Assembly (NCBI RefSeq): GCF_012999535.1
Contig: NZ_JABBWV010000011.1
Coordinates: 1 to 64,000 of the forward strand
Direction of reading: 5' to 3'
Source: Microbispora sp. H11081
GTDB taxonomy: Bacteria > Actinomycetota > Actinomycetes > Streptosporangiales > Streptosporangiaceae
DNA: 64,000 bases
This document shows positions 9,719 through 17,415 of the stretch, one piece after another. Below the pieces are notes generated by a model that was given only the letters and a program-made list of their open reading frames with translations, did no database searches and was not told where the DNA came from. A program made the position numbers and the translations under genes. How positions within the stretch are numbered: position 1 is the first letter of the stretch; each line of letters opens with the position of its first letter.

Positions 9719-9771
9719 GTGGGCGTCCGGGCCGCTCAACCATCCCCCCGGAACACGGCCCGGACGCCCAC
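9719..9771 (+). terminator. Long hairpin between the WxL-like and DUF916-like genes
   Basis: A perfect 16-bp inverted repeat (9719-9734 with 9756-9771, arm GTGGGCGTCCGGGCCG) encloses a 21-base loop. It ends 23 bp before the TTG start of the next gene. It may be a terminator, or an attenuator or mRNA-stability element giving unequal expression of a secreted product and its anchored partner. Confidence 0.6.
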
Positions 9772-9793
9772 GACGAGACAGGAGAGACCTTCG

Positions 9794-10819
9794 TTGACCA
9801 AGAGCCGTACGCGAGGCGCCCTCGTCCTCCTCGCCGTGCTTCACGCCGTCGGCGCGACCGTCATGGTCGCCTTGGTCGCGCTCGCCCCGCCCTCCAGCGC
9901 CGACGTCACCTGGTCCGTCGTACCGGCCGACGCCAACGGTCCCGACGGCCGCCGCGCCATCGACATCGAACTCGCCGGTGGGCAGCAGGTGACCGAGCAC
10001 ATCGCCGTCATCAACCGCTCCACCCAGCAGGTCGACTTCGCGATCGACGCCAACGACGGCTATCTGACGGCCAAGGGCCTCTTCGACATGCGCCCGTCGG
10101 ACGCCAAGCCGACCGATGGCGGCGCCTGGGTCGAAGTCCCCGACAAGGTGACCATCCCCGCCGGAGCCACCTCCGTCGTGCCCGTGAAGGTCTCGATACC
10201 GCAGAACGCGACCCCCGGGGATCACCCCGCGGGCGTGACCGCCTCGGTGGACACGGTCTCCGGTCAGGTGCGGGTGCAGAACCGGGTGGGCGTCCGGCTG
10301 AACATCCGCGTGAGCGGCAGCTATGTGGCGAAGGTCGCCGTCAGCGACGTGAAGGCCGAATACACCTGGTCGTGGAACCCCTTCTCCGCGGGATCCGTCG
10401 AGGTGACCTACACCGTCGCCAACGTCGGCAACGTGCGGCTGGCCCCGGACTCCCGCGTCCTCGCGTCCTCGCTCCTGGGCGACAGCGGCTGGGACGACAC
10501 CTCCGACGCCAAGTCCAGGGAGATCATGCCGGGGGGCAGCAGGACGTTCACCGCACGGGTGACCGGTGCCTGGCCGATGGGCGTGATCGACACGAAGGTG
10601 ATGGCGATCCCCTCGCCCGCGGGTCAGCCGCTCCCCGGCGTCACCGCCGAGCGCGTGTCGATCGACACCTCGGTGTGGGCGTTGCCGTGGCCGCAGCTCG
10701 CCCTCCTCGCCCTTCTGGTCCTGCTCGCCTTCGCCCTCCGGATAAGCAGCACCCGGCGCCGCAGGCGCATGGAGAGGCTGATCCTCCTCAACAGCCCAGG
10801 CAGACCTCTCGGGGCGTGA
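9794..10819 (+). CDS. DUF916/WxL-interacting-like membrane-anchored protein
   Basis: TTG at 9794 is chosen because ACAGGAGAG precedes it; the open frame upstream runs through a hairpin. The 341-residue product has a signal peptide (about 1-35, ending PPSSA), two beta-sandwich domains (about 40-150 with IDIELAGGQQVTEHIAVINR, and 150-285) and a C-terminal helix (about 295-315) followed by an Arg-rich tail. This layout matches the DUF916 and host-binding proteins that accompany WxL proteins in Gram-positive bacteria. The outer domains probably hold the secreted partner at the wall. The next gene overlaps its stop codon. Confidence 0.72.
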   Translation: MTKSRTRGALVLLAVLHAVGATVMVALVALAPPSSADVTWSVVPADANGPDGRRAIDIELAGGQQVTEHIAVINRSTQQVDFAIDANDGYLTAKGLFDMRPSDAKPTDGGAWVEVPDKVTIPAGATSVVPVKVSIPQNATPGDHPAGVTASVDTVSGQVRVQNRVGVRLNIRVSGSYVAKVAVSDVKAEYTWSWNPFSAGSVEVTYTVANVGNVRLAPDSRVLASSLLGDSGWDDTSDAKSREIMPGGSRTFTARVTGAWPMGVIDTKVMAIPSPAGQPLPGVTAERVSIDTSVWALPWPQLALLALLVLLAFALRISSTRRRRRMERLILLNSPGRPLGA

Positions 10820-11583
10820 GCGACATGAGCGCCAGCAGGCGGGCGGCCCCGGCGACACGCGTCCCGGGGCCCACCCGGCCCATCCGGAAAGCGACATCCG
10901 CCCCCAAGGAGGTGGCGATCATCAACCGAGCACCCCGGCAGCCCGCTCCGGTCCGGAGCCGGGTGCCCGGCCTCGTGGCCGCGTTCCTCATCGGCGCGCT
11001 CGTCGCCGGCGGCCTGGTGTTCTGGACGACCCGGCCGAGCTCGATCGAGCAGGTGGCCGACCAGATCCGCGCCGAGTCCGCCCTCCGCGACAAGACCCAG
11101 ATCACGACCCTTACCGAGCTGGCCCGCACCACGCGCGACCGGCTCGTCCCCGTGACCGAGGGCCTGAGCCGCGCCATGCCGGTCGACGGCACGGCCGGCC
11201 CTGCCGTCGTGAGCGACGCCGACGTCGAGAGCTGGCGGAAGGCCGCCACCGCCGCCGTCGACGGCTTCGCCGACCCGCCGTCCGGCGAGACCGCCACCAA
11301 CGTGGCGCGGTCCACTCTCGCCTCCGCCGTACGGCAGCTCGCCACGACCGTCGACACCTACGCGTCCGCGCGGGCACTCGAAGGAACGGCCCGCACGACC
11401 GCTCTGGACCTGGCCGTACGGCAGCGCACCAACGCGCTCTTCGCCTGGTCGGTCGCAGCCACCGCCCTCGACGCCCTGAACGTCGACGCGGGCAACGGAC
11501 ACCAGCACGTGTTCCTGCCGACATCACCCGGTGAGGGAGAGCTCACCCCCGACACAGAACCCGAGGGGAGTCACGAATCGTGA
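10816..11583 (+). CDS. Single-pass membrane protein of unknown function
   Basis: The GTG at 10816 overlaps the previous stop codon (GTGA), giving 255 residues; an in-frame ATG at 10825 is an alternative. A basic, Pro-rich N-terminus (about 1-50) precedes one transmembrane helix (about 51-72, VAAFLIGALVAGGLVFW). A mostly helical extracytoplasmic part rich in Ala, Thr and Asp (about 73-240) follows. No family was recognised. Tight coupling to both neighbours suggests it works with the DUF916-like and CopC-like proteins at the cell surface. Confidence 0.75.
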   Translation: MSDMSASRRAAPATRVPGPTRPIRKATSAPKEVAIINRAPRQPAPVRSRVPGLVAAFLIGALVAGGLVFWTTRPSSIEQVADQIRAESALRDKTQITTLTELARTTRDRLVPVTEGLSRAMPVDGTAGPAVVSDADVESWRKAATAAVDGFADPPSGETATNVARSTLASAVRQLATTVDTYASARALEGTARTTALDLAVRQRTNALFAWSVAATALDALNVDAGNGHQHVFLPTSPGEGELTPDTEPEGSHES

Positions 11584-12158
11584 CCAAGGCACTGAAATAC
11601 GTCCTCACCGCCCTGTTGGCCGGCATCGCGCTGACGCTCGGCGCACCGGCGGCCTCCGCCCACGGCGGGGCGATCAAGCTGGAGGTGACCGGGGACGGCG
11701 ACCACAACGTCAACGTCGTCGCGACGTGGAAGAAGGACGGTCATCCCGTCACCGAGACCGTCATCGCGACGCTGACGGCGACCTCCGCCGACGGCCGCAC
11801 CTTCGGTCCCGTGCCGCTGATGTCGGCGCCCGAGGGCCAGAGCCTCTACCACTCCGCGGAGCCGCTGCCGAGCGGCGAGTGGAAGGTCACGGTCAAGGCG
11901 ACCGAGCCCGCCAAGGCGTCCAAGACGGTGACGGTGAAGGCCGGTGTGGTCGACACCCCGCCCGAGGCGGCGGCGACCACGCTCGCGCCGGAGAAGGCCG
12001 CGGCGACCGGTCCCCTGGCCACCCGCGCGAACGCGCAGGACGCCGACGACTCGGCGGGCATGCCGCTCAAGATCGGGATTATCGTCCTCGTGGTGGCGGC
12101 CGCCGGAGCCGCCCTGGTCTTCGTCGCCCGCCGCAGGAACCTGTACGCCCGGCGCTGA
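11580..12158 (+). CDS. Secreted CopC/FixH-like beta-sandwich protein with C-terminal membrane anchor
   Basis: The GTG at 11580 overlaps the stop of the upstream gene. The 192-residue product has a signal peptide (about 1-27, ending ASA-HGG), an Ig-like beta domain (about 28-122, IKLEVTGDGDHNVNVVATW, EWKVTVKAT), an Ala/Thr-rich linker and a C-terminal helix (about 162-184) with an RRRNLYARR tail. The mature N-terminus begins with His as in CopC-type copper proteins, but no Met/His cluster is evident, so metal binding is doubtful. It is the last gene of the surface operon and is followed by a strong terminator. Confidence 0.72.
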   Translation: MTKALKYVLTALLAGIALTLGAPAASAHGGAIKLEVTGDGDHNVNVVATWKKDGHPVTETVIATLTATSADGRTFGPVPLMSAPEGQSLYHSAEPLPSGEWKVTVKATEPAKASKTVTVKAGVVDTPPEAAATTLAPEKAAATGPLATRANAQDADDSAGMPLKIGIIVLVVAAAGAALVFVARRRNLYARR

Positions 12159-12202
12159 CCCGTACGCCCGGTCTCCACATCCGCGGGACAGACGCCGAAC
12201 GC

Positions 12203-12241
12203 CCTCGGGAGGGCCGGTCACGCCGACCGGCCCTCCCGAGG
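12203..12241 (+). terminator. Strong terminator of the surface-protein operon
   Basis: A perfect 17-bp stem (12203-12219 with 12225-12241, arm CCTCGGGAGGGCCGGTC) with a five-base loop lies 45 bp after the stop at 12158. The remainder of the gap up to 12521 is GC-rich and shows no credible gene. Confidence 0.85.
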
Positions 12242-12521
12242 CGTTTCCGGCCGATGGGAAGGGCCGCCCGAACGCCCTGACGGCCCGGAGGGGAAGGGCC
12301 CGGGGGAAAGGCGCCGCAGGGGAAGCACGGGAGAGGGGATCCCGGCGGGCGCTCGGACGGCTCGGCAGGCCCCGGACGGCCGGAGACCGGCCGGAGCGGG
12401 GAAGCGCCGGTCAGGAAGATCTGATTTCCGGGGCTCCCGATGAGATAGAGCCTCCCGCCCTCCGGCGACACCGCCCTGTCGGTGTTTCCGGAATCTCACG
12501 AACATTTTTTCGAATCCCTGG

Positions 12522-13235
12522 TTAGTCGAGCACCGGCGTCCGGGCGATCATGTGCGGCATGTCCGCGTCGAACGCCTCCAGGGGCCGGGCGGGCACCGGC
12601 TCGTCGGTGAGGACCGCCTCGGCGATCCTGTCGAGCCGGAACACGCGGACGGCGTCGCGCAGCCGGCACCAGGCCACCAGATACCACCACCCGCTCCGGC
12701 CGCCGACGAACGCTCCCGGCTCCACCTCCCTGGTCGTGAGCACGCCCTGGGCGTCGCCGTACCGGATGCGCAGGACGAGGCTCCGGAGCAGGGCCTCCTC
12801 GATGACCCGGCCGATGGAGCCGATGTATCGGGACTCCGGCTCGTCCTCGGTGAGGATCTGCACGCGGGCGGCCAGTTGGCGGGCCCGCTCCCCCTGCGGG
12901 CCCGGCATGGCGGCGACGAGCTTGCGCAGCGCGTTGCGCGCCTCGTCCGCGAACGGCTGCTGCTCCGTGCGGCTGAGCGCGATCGCCACCGCCACGGCCT
13001 CCGCCGGGGTGAAGTTGAGCGGGGGCAGGGACATGCTCTTGTCCAGCGCATAGCCTCCCCTCCGCCCGGCCTCCGCGTAGATGGGCACGCCGGCCTGCTG
13101 CAGCGCGGAGATGTCCCGCTCGATGGTCCGCGAACTGACCTCGAAGCGCAGGGCGAGCTCACGCGCGGACCGGCAGCGCGGGGAGATCGCCCGCAGGTCC
13201 TCGACGATCGCGTAGAGCCGGTCGGTACGGTTCAC
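12522..13235 (-). CDS. YafY-type HTH-WYL transcriptional regulator
   Basis: From the GTG at 13235 this is a 237-residue protein beginning VNRTDRLYAIVEDLRA, the usual start of the family. It has an N-terminal HTH_11-type DNA-binding domain (about 1-60, SARELALRFEVSSRTIERDI), a linking region (about 70-135) and a WYL domain (about 140-225, with GGRSGWWYLVAWCRLRDAVRVFRLDRI). WYL domains bind ligands, often nucleic acid or nucleotides. An upstream extension to 13367 is open but lacks the family signature. A shorter WYL regulator lies upstream on the same strand. Confidence 0.85.
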   Translation of the reverse strand: MNRTDRLYAIVEDLRAISPRCRSARELALRFEVSSRTIERDISALQQAGVPIYAEAGRRGGYALDKSMSLPPLNFTPAEAVAVAIALSRTEQQPFADEARNALRKLVAAMPGPQGERARQLAARVQILTEDEPESRYIGSIGRVIEEALLRSLVLRIRYGDAQGVLTTREVEPGAFVGGRSGWWYLVAWCRLRDAVRVFRLDRIAEAVLTDEPVPARPLEAFDADMPHMIARTPVLD

Positions 13236-13377
13236 CCGGCAGACAGTAGGCCATGCCGCCGACATTTCTCGCTGACCCGTTCGAGTGCCCCGCGTTCGCC
13301 CAGGCCACGGCTTGGGACCGGCGGAATCCGGGCCGCCATGCCGCTGGTGCCGCCCATCAGCCGCCATCAGCCGCCCG

Positions 13378-13836
13378 TCAGCCGCCCGCGGCCTCGGCGA
13401 GTTCGGCCAGGCGGTCGCGGCCCGGCTCGGGGAACCGCTCGTCCAGTGCCTCGGCCCAGGAGATCCGGTCGAGCCGGAAGACGCGCACGTCGTCGCGCAG
13501 CCGGCACCAGGCCACCAGATACCAGTGCCCGCCCCGGCCGCCGAGGCAGATGCTCGGCTCGACGTCCCTGACGGTTGGCGTGCCCTTGCTGTTGACGTAC
13601 TCCAGGCGCAGCACGCGCCGCCCGCGCAGCGCCCCGTCGATGGCGCGCTTGACCGAGTCGGGGCCCGCGAGCGCGTACCCGCCTTGGTCGAGCCGGATCG
13701 GGACGCCGGCCTCTCTGAGCCTCGCCACGTCGCGCACCACGGTGCTCCTGCTGACCCCGAGGCGCGAGGCTAGTTCGCGCGCCGACAGGCACCGGCCGGA
13801 TTCCAGCTCCTTCACCAGCGCGTCGCGGCGTTCCAT
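13378..13836 (-). CDS. Short HTH-WYL regulator lacking the middle region
   Basis: This 152-residue protein starts at an ATG at 13836. It has an HTH (about 1-50, SARELASRLGVSRSTVVRDV, RLDQGGYAL) fused almost directly to a WYL domain (about 65-135, GGRGGHWYLVAWCRLRDDVRVFRLDRI). The roughly 80-residue linking region of its neighbour at 12522 is missing. The WYL parts are strongly alike, so the two are paralogues. The frame is intact, and it may be a natural minimal regulator or a deletion derivative that still functions. Confidence 0.8.
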   Translation of the reverse strand: MERRDALVKELESGRCLSARELASRLGVSRSTVVRDVARLREAGVPIRLDQGGYALAGPDSVKRAIDGALRGRRVLRLEYVNSKGTPTVRDVEPSICLGGRGGHWYLVAWCRLRDDVRVFRLDRISWAEALDERFPEPGRDRLAELAEAAGG

Positions 13837-13905
13837 GATTCGACGCTACGTCGATCAGTCGGGCTGAACCCGCCCAACACACCTAACTCGGACGCCACAG
13901 CACTA

Positions 13906-14931
13906 TCACCCCAAGTGCGCAGGAGTCCCCCAGGGGCGGGTGTTGCGGATGCGCTCCGGCGGTATCCCGCACAGGGCCGCGCGCTCGCACCCGAACCGCT
14001 GCCAGTCGAGCTGGCCGGGCGCGTGGGCGTCGGAGTCGACGGCGAACTCGCAGCCCATCTCGTACGCCAGCCTCATCAGGCGCTTGGGCGGGTCGAGCCG
14101 GTCGGGCCGCGAGTTGATCTCCACCGCGACCCCGAACCTCCGGCACGCCTCGAACACGATCTCGGCGTCGAACCGGGACTCCGGCCGCCCTCGTCCGCGC
14201 ACCACCCGGCCGGTGCAGTGCCCGAGGACGTCCACGTTGGGGTCGGCCACCGCCGCGACCATCCGCCTGGTCATCTCCGCGGCGTCCATCCGCAGCAGCG
14301 AGTGGACGCTCGCCACCACGACGTCCAGCCGTTCGAGCAGCTCGGGCTCCTGGTCGAGCGAGCCGTCGGCGTTGATGTCCACCTCGATGCCGGTCAGGAT
14401 CCGGAACGGCGGGCCGCCGTCCCCGGCGTACCGCTCGTTGAGCCCGGCGACCACGTCGAGCTGCCGCCGCAGCCGGTCGGCGGACAGGCCGTGCGCGACG
14501 GTCAGCCGGGGCGAGTGGTCGGTCAGCGCGAGGTACTCGTGCCCGAGCGCGCGGGCGGCGTCGGCCATCTCCTCGATCGGCGAGCCGCCGTCCGACCAGT
14601 CGGAGTGGCTGTGGAAGTCGCCGCGCAGCGCCGACCGCAGGGCCCGCGCCGCCTCGTCCAGGTCGACGTCCTTGGTGTCCTCCAGGCGGCGCAGGTAGGT
14701 CGGCACCGCGCCGTCCAGCGCCTCGGTGACGGCCAGGGCCGTCACCTTGCCGACGCCCTTCAGGCCGGTCAGTCCGCCGGTGCGCGCGAGCCGTACGAGC
14801 TCCTCCGCGGGCAGGGCCTCGATCGCGGCGGCGGCGCCGCGGAAGGCCCGCACCCGGTACGTCGGCTCGCCGGCCCGCTCCAGCAGGAAGGCGATGCGCT
14901 TGAGTGCCTCGACGGGGTCCACATCCGGCAC
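13906..14931 (-). CDS. PHP domain protein with helix-hairpin-helix region (DNA polymerase X-like C-terminus)
   Basis: The 341-residue protein starts at GTG 14931. Residues 1-95 contain a pol X-type 8-kDa/HhH region (GLTGLKGVGKVTALAV). Residues about 103-330 form a PHP phosphoesterase with metal-ligand motifs DFHSHSDWSDG, LTDHS, GIEVDIN, HSLL, GHCTGR and DSDAH. The nucleotidyltransferase palm of PolX is absent. Related stand-alone proteins are predicted histidinol-phosphatase or DNA-end-processing phosphoesterases. The natural substrate is not evident. Confidence 0.85.
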   Translation of the reverse strand: MPDVDPVEALKRIAFLLERAGEPTYRVRAFRGAAAAIEALPAEELVRLARTGGLTGLKGVGKVTALAVTEALDGAVPTYLRRLEDTKDVDLDEAARALRSALRGDFHSHSDWSDGGSPIEEMADAARALGHEYLALTDHSPRLTVAHGLSADRLRRQLDVVAGLNERYAGDGGPPFRILTGIEVDINADGSLDQEPELLERLDVVVASVHSLLRMDAAEMTRRMVAAVADPNVDVLGHCTGRVVRGRGRPESRFDAEIVFEACRRFGVAVEINSRPDRLDPPKRLMRLAYEMGCEFAVDSDAHAPGQLDWQRFGCERAALCGIPPERIRNTRPWGTPAHLG

Positions 14932-15057
14932 GCTACCCCGGCGTACGGACCACCGGCGGGATGGGACATAACAGACTGATCAGGAACCTCACGTCGGCCT
15001 GTCCCGTTCGTCCAGCCAGACGATAATGTGTGCCGATCTCGATGAGCAGGAGCCCGA

Positions 15058-15543
15058 TTGGCAGAGCGCGGGGAGAACCCCCTACCCAAGAACACCCCGC
15101 CCGGCATCCCCTCCTTGCCCGTCCATCCGATGTCCATGGGCGGCGCGCCGCGACCTCCCGCGCCCGCGCGCTCGGGCGGCGCCAAGTCCTCGACCCTGAT
15201 CAAGCTCGGCACCCTTGGCCTCCTGTCCGTCCTCGTCGTCGGCTTCTGCGCGGCCCAGGACGACGACTACGAGGAGGTCGCCGCGGACTGCGTGGACACC
15301 TCGACGAAGAACCTGGACGGGTCGTACCTCGTCGTCGACGACGACTACTGCGACGACGACAGCGGCAGCAGGTCTTACTACGGCTCGCACGGCGCGTACC
15401 ACTGGTACTACGGCGGCGTCCGCAACGGCGGCCGGGTCTACCAGGGCACGACGATCCGCCCGGCCGACGCGCAGATCACGACGCGGGCGGGGCGGGTCGT
15501 GCAGCGCGGCGGCTTCGGTTTCCACTCCGGCGGCGGCAGCTGA
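15058..15543 (+). CDS. YjfM/YgiB-like membrane protein of the ATP-grasp/DUF350 cassette
   Basis: TTG at 15058 follows AGCAGGAGCC. The 161-residue product has a Pro-rich cytoplasmic N-terminus, one hydrophobic segment (about 45-65, LIKLGTLGLLSVLVVGFC), then an Asp/Tyr-rich outer part (DCVD, DDDYCDDDS) and a C-terminal RGGFGFHSGGGS. The C-terminal RGGFG resembles enterobacterial YgiB/YjfM (DUF1190). Those are encoded beside YgiC/YjfC ATP-grasp proteins, as here. Four cysteines could form disulfides or a lipid site. The role is unknown; it is probably a partner of the next two genes. Confidence 0.75.
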   Translation: MAERGENPLPKNTPPGIPSLPVHPMSMGGAPRPPAPARSGGAKSSTLIKLGTLGLLSVLVVGFCAAQDDDYEEVAADCVDTSTKNLDGSYLVVDDDYCDDDSGSRSYYGSHGAYHWYYGGVRNGGRVYQGTTIRPADAQITTRAGRVVQRGGFGFHSGGGS

Positions 15544-15556
15544 GCGGGGCCGGCAC

Positions 15557-16720
15557 GTGCGCAGACTGACCTCGGCGCCCAGGGACGGCTGGGCCGCCAT
15601 CATCGAGTCGCAGGGGCTCGCCTTCCACCGCTCCGCCCATCCCGGCGGGCTCACCCGGCCGTACTGGGACGAGAGCGCCCACTACGTCTTCACCATGGAC
15701 GAGGTCCTGTCCCTGGAGGAGCAGGTCGAGGAGCTGCACCGGATGTGCCTGGCCGCGGCCGACCACATCGTGGCCTCCGGCCGGCTCGCCGACCTCGGCA
15801 TCCCGCCGCACTGCCACGCGGCCGTCGCGGAGTCGTGGCGCCGCCGCGACCCGCACGTCTTCGGCCGGTTCGACCTGCGCCACGACGGCACGGGACCGGC
15901 CAAGCTGCTCGAGTACAACGCCGACACCCCGACCAGCCTCGTCGAGAGCTCCGTCGTGCAGTGGTTCTGGCTCAAGGACGTGTATCCGGACGACGACCAG
16001 TGGAACTCGATCCACGAGCGCCTGGTCGACCGATGGAAGACGCTCACGCTCCCCACGGGCCCGGCCCACTTCGCGTGGACCAGCGCCGACGAGACGGGCG
16101 AGGAGGCGATGACCATCGGCTACCTCCAGGAGACCGCGCAGCAGGCCGGGCTCGTCACGGCGGCCATCGCCATGGAGGACATCGGCTGGGACCCGCTCAA
16201 CCACCGGTTCCTCGACATGGAGCACCGGGTCATCCGCACGCTGTGCAAGCTGTACCCCTGGGAGTGGATCGTCGGCGAACCGTTCGCGCCGCAGGCGCTC
16301 GCGCAGCAGGTCTCGATGACGTGGATCGAGCCGCTGTGGAAGATGCTGCTGTCCAACAAGGCCCTGCTCGCGATCCTCTGGGAGCTGTACCCGGGCCACC
16401 CCAACCTGCTGCCCGCCTACCTCGACGGTCCCCGCGAGCTGGCCGCGGGCCCCGGCTACGTGCGCAAGCCGCTGCTCGGCCGCGAGGGCGCCTCGATGCG
16501 GATCGCCGCTCCCGGGGTCGAGATGGAGACCGCGGGCGCGTACGGCGCCGAGGGCTTCGTCTACCAGGAGTTCGCGCCGTTGCCCGAGTTCGACGGCTGG
16601 CGCCCCGTGCTCGGCGCCTGGATGGTCGACGACGAGTCGGCCGGGCTCGGCATCCGGGAGACCTCCGGCCTCGTCACCGACGACACGTCCTCTTTCGTCC
16701 CCCACCGCATTCACGGCTGA
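15557..16720 (+). CDS. Glutathionylspermidine synthase-like ATP-grasp protein (YgiC/YjfC family)
   Basis: From GTG 15557 the product has 387 residues, the usual YgiC length; the open frame upstream belongs to the overlapping neighbour. It carries the pre-ATP-grasp and ATP-grasp features of the family: RFDLRHDGTGPAKLLEYNADTPTS near 95-125, NLLPAYLDG, VRKPLLGREGASM and VYQEFAPLPEF near 330. In E. coli Gss this domain joins glutathione to spermidine, but YgiC-type proteins lack the amidase and have no proven substrate. Its neighbours are a YjfM-like protein and DUF350, matching the enterobacterial yjf order. Confidence 0.88.
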   Translation: MRRLTSAPRDGWAAIIESQGLAFHRSAHPGGLTRPYWDESAHYVFTMDEVLSLEEQVEELHRMCLAAADHIVASGRLADLGIPPHCHAAVAESWRRRDPHVFGRFDLRHDGTGPAKLLEYNADTPTSLVESSVVQWFWLKDVYPDDDQWNSIHERLVDRWKTLTLPTGPAHFAWTSADETGEEAMTIGYLQETAQQAGLVTAAIAMEDIGWDPLNHRFLDMEHRVIRTLCKLYPWEWIVGEPFAPQALAQQVSMTWIEPLWKMLLSNKALLAILWELYPGHPNLLPAYLDGPRELAAGPGYVRKPLLGREGASMRIAAPGVEMETAGAYGAEGFVYQEFAPLPEFDGWRPVLGAWMVDDESAGLGIRETSGLVTDDTSSFVPHRIHG

Positions 16721-16735
16721 AAGCGAAGGCCCCCC

Positions 16736-17179
16736 GTGGACACCAAGACCCCCATCGCCGACGCGCTCGCGCACGGCTCCCTGGCGATCCTCTCGTACGC
16801 CATCCTCGGCGTGCTGCTGCTCGTCGCCGGGTTCTACGTCGTGGACCTGGCGACGCCCGGCAGGCTCAGCAAGATCATTCGCCACGACCGCAACCCCAAC
16901 GCCACGGTGCTGGCCGCCTCCAGCGTCGCCGGCGTCGGGCTCATCGTGGCGGCGTCCATCTGGTCGTCGGGCGGCGCCCTGCAGGAGGGGCTGCTCGCGA
17001 CGCTCGTGTTCGGCCTCGTGGGCATCGCCGTGCAGACCCTCGGCATGGTCGCCTTCGACAAGGTCGCCGGCATCTCGGTGCGCGAACTCGTCCGCGAGAC
17101 CGCACTGCAGCCCGCCGCCGTCCTCCTCGGGGTGACGCACTTCTTCATCGGCCTCATCACGGCCGTCGCCGTCATCTGA
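16736..17179 (+). CDS. DUF350 (YjfL-like) membrane protein
   Basis: The 147-residue integral membrane protein starts at GTG 16736, 15 bp after the ATP-grasp gene. Four hydrophobic segments are visible (about 18-42, 55-78, 85-105 and 122-145). They form two repeated pairs with Ala/Gly-rich helices, as in the DUF350 family. YjfL/DUF350 proteins recur beside YjfC-type ATP-grasp enzymes and YjfM-type proteins, so a functional unit is likely. The molecular role is not established. Confidence 0.88.
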   Translation: MDTKTPIADALAHGSLAILSYAILGVLLLVAGFYVVDLATPGRLSKIIRHDRNPNATVLAASSVAGVGLIVAASIWSSGGALQEGLLATLVFGLVGIAVQTLGMVAFDKVAGISVRELVRETALQPAAVLLGVTHFFIGLITAVAVI

Positions 17180-17415
17180 CCGTACGGACGCGGTCCCGCC
17201 CGTCGTGAAACGTTCATCGGCCGGCGGGAGGACGCCCAGGTGGGACCGGCGGACGTCCCGAGCGGAGATTCGCGCGGGTACGCCCGTATAGACCGTTCCC
17301 GCCCGCAGGGCCTACTCTCCTCCTCGTGTTCAGGGGGACCGCGACGCCCGGGCGACCGGCCGAGGAACCGCCCCGGAAAGCCAGCGACCCCGACGACATC
17401 ATGGAGGCAGCCGCC

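Noticed and set aside
3569-10897. A 2442-codon open frame on the minus strand opposite the ThuA and WxL-like genes
   Set aside because: It is an antisense frame kept open by GC-rich codon use. Its product is low-complexity Arg/Val/Gly/Asp without domains, while the plus strand encodes clear signal peptides and domains.
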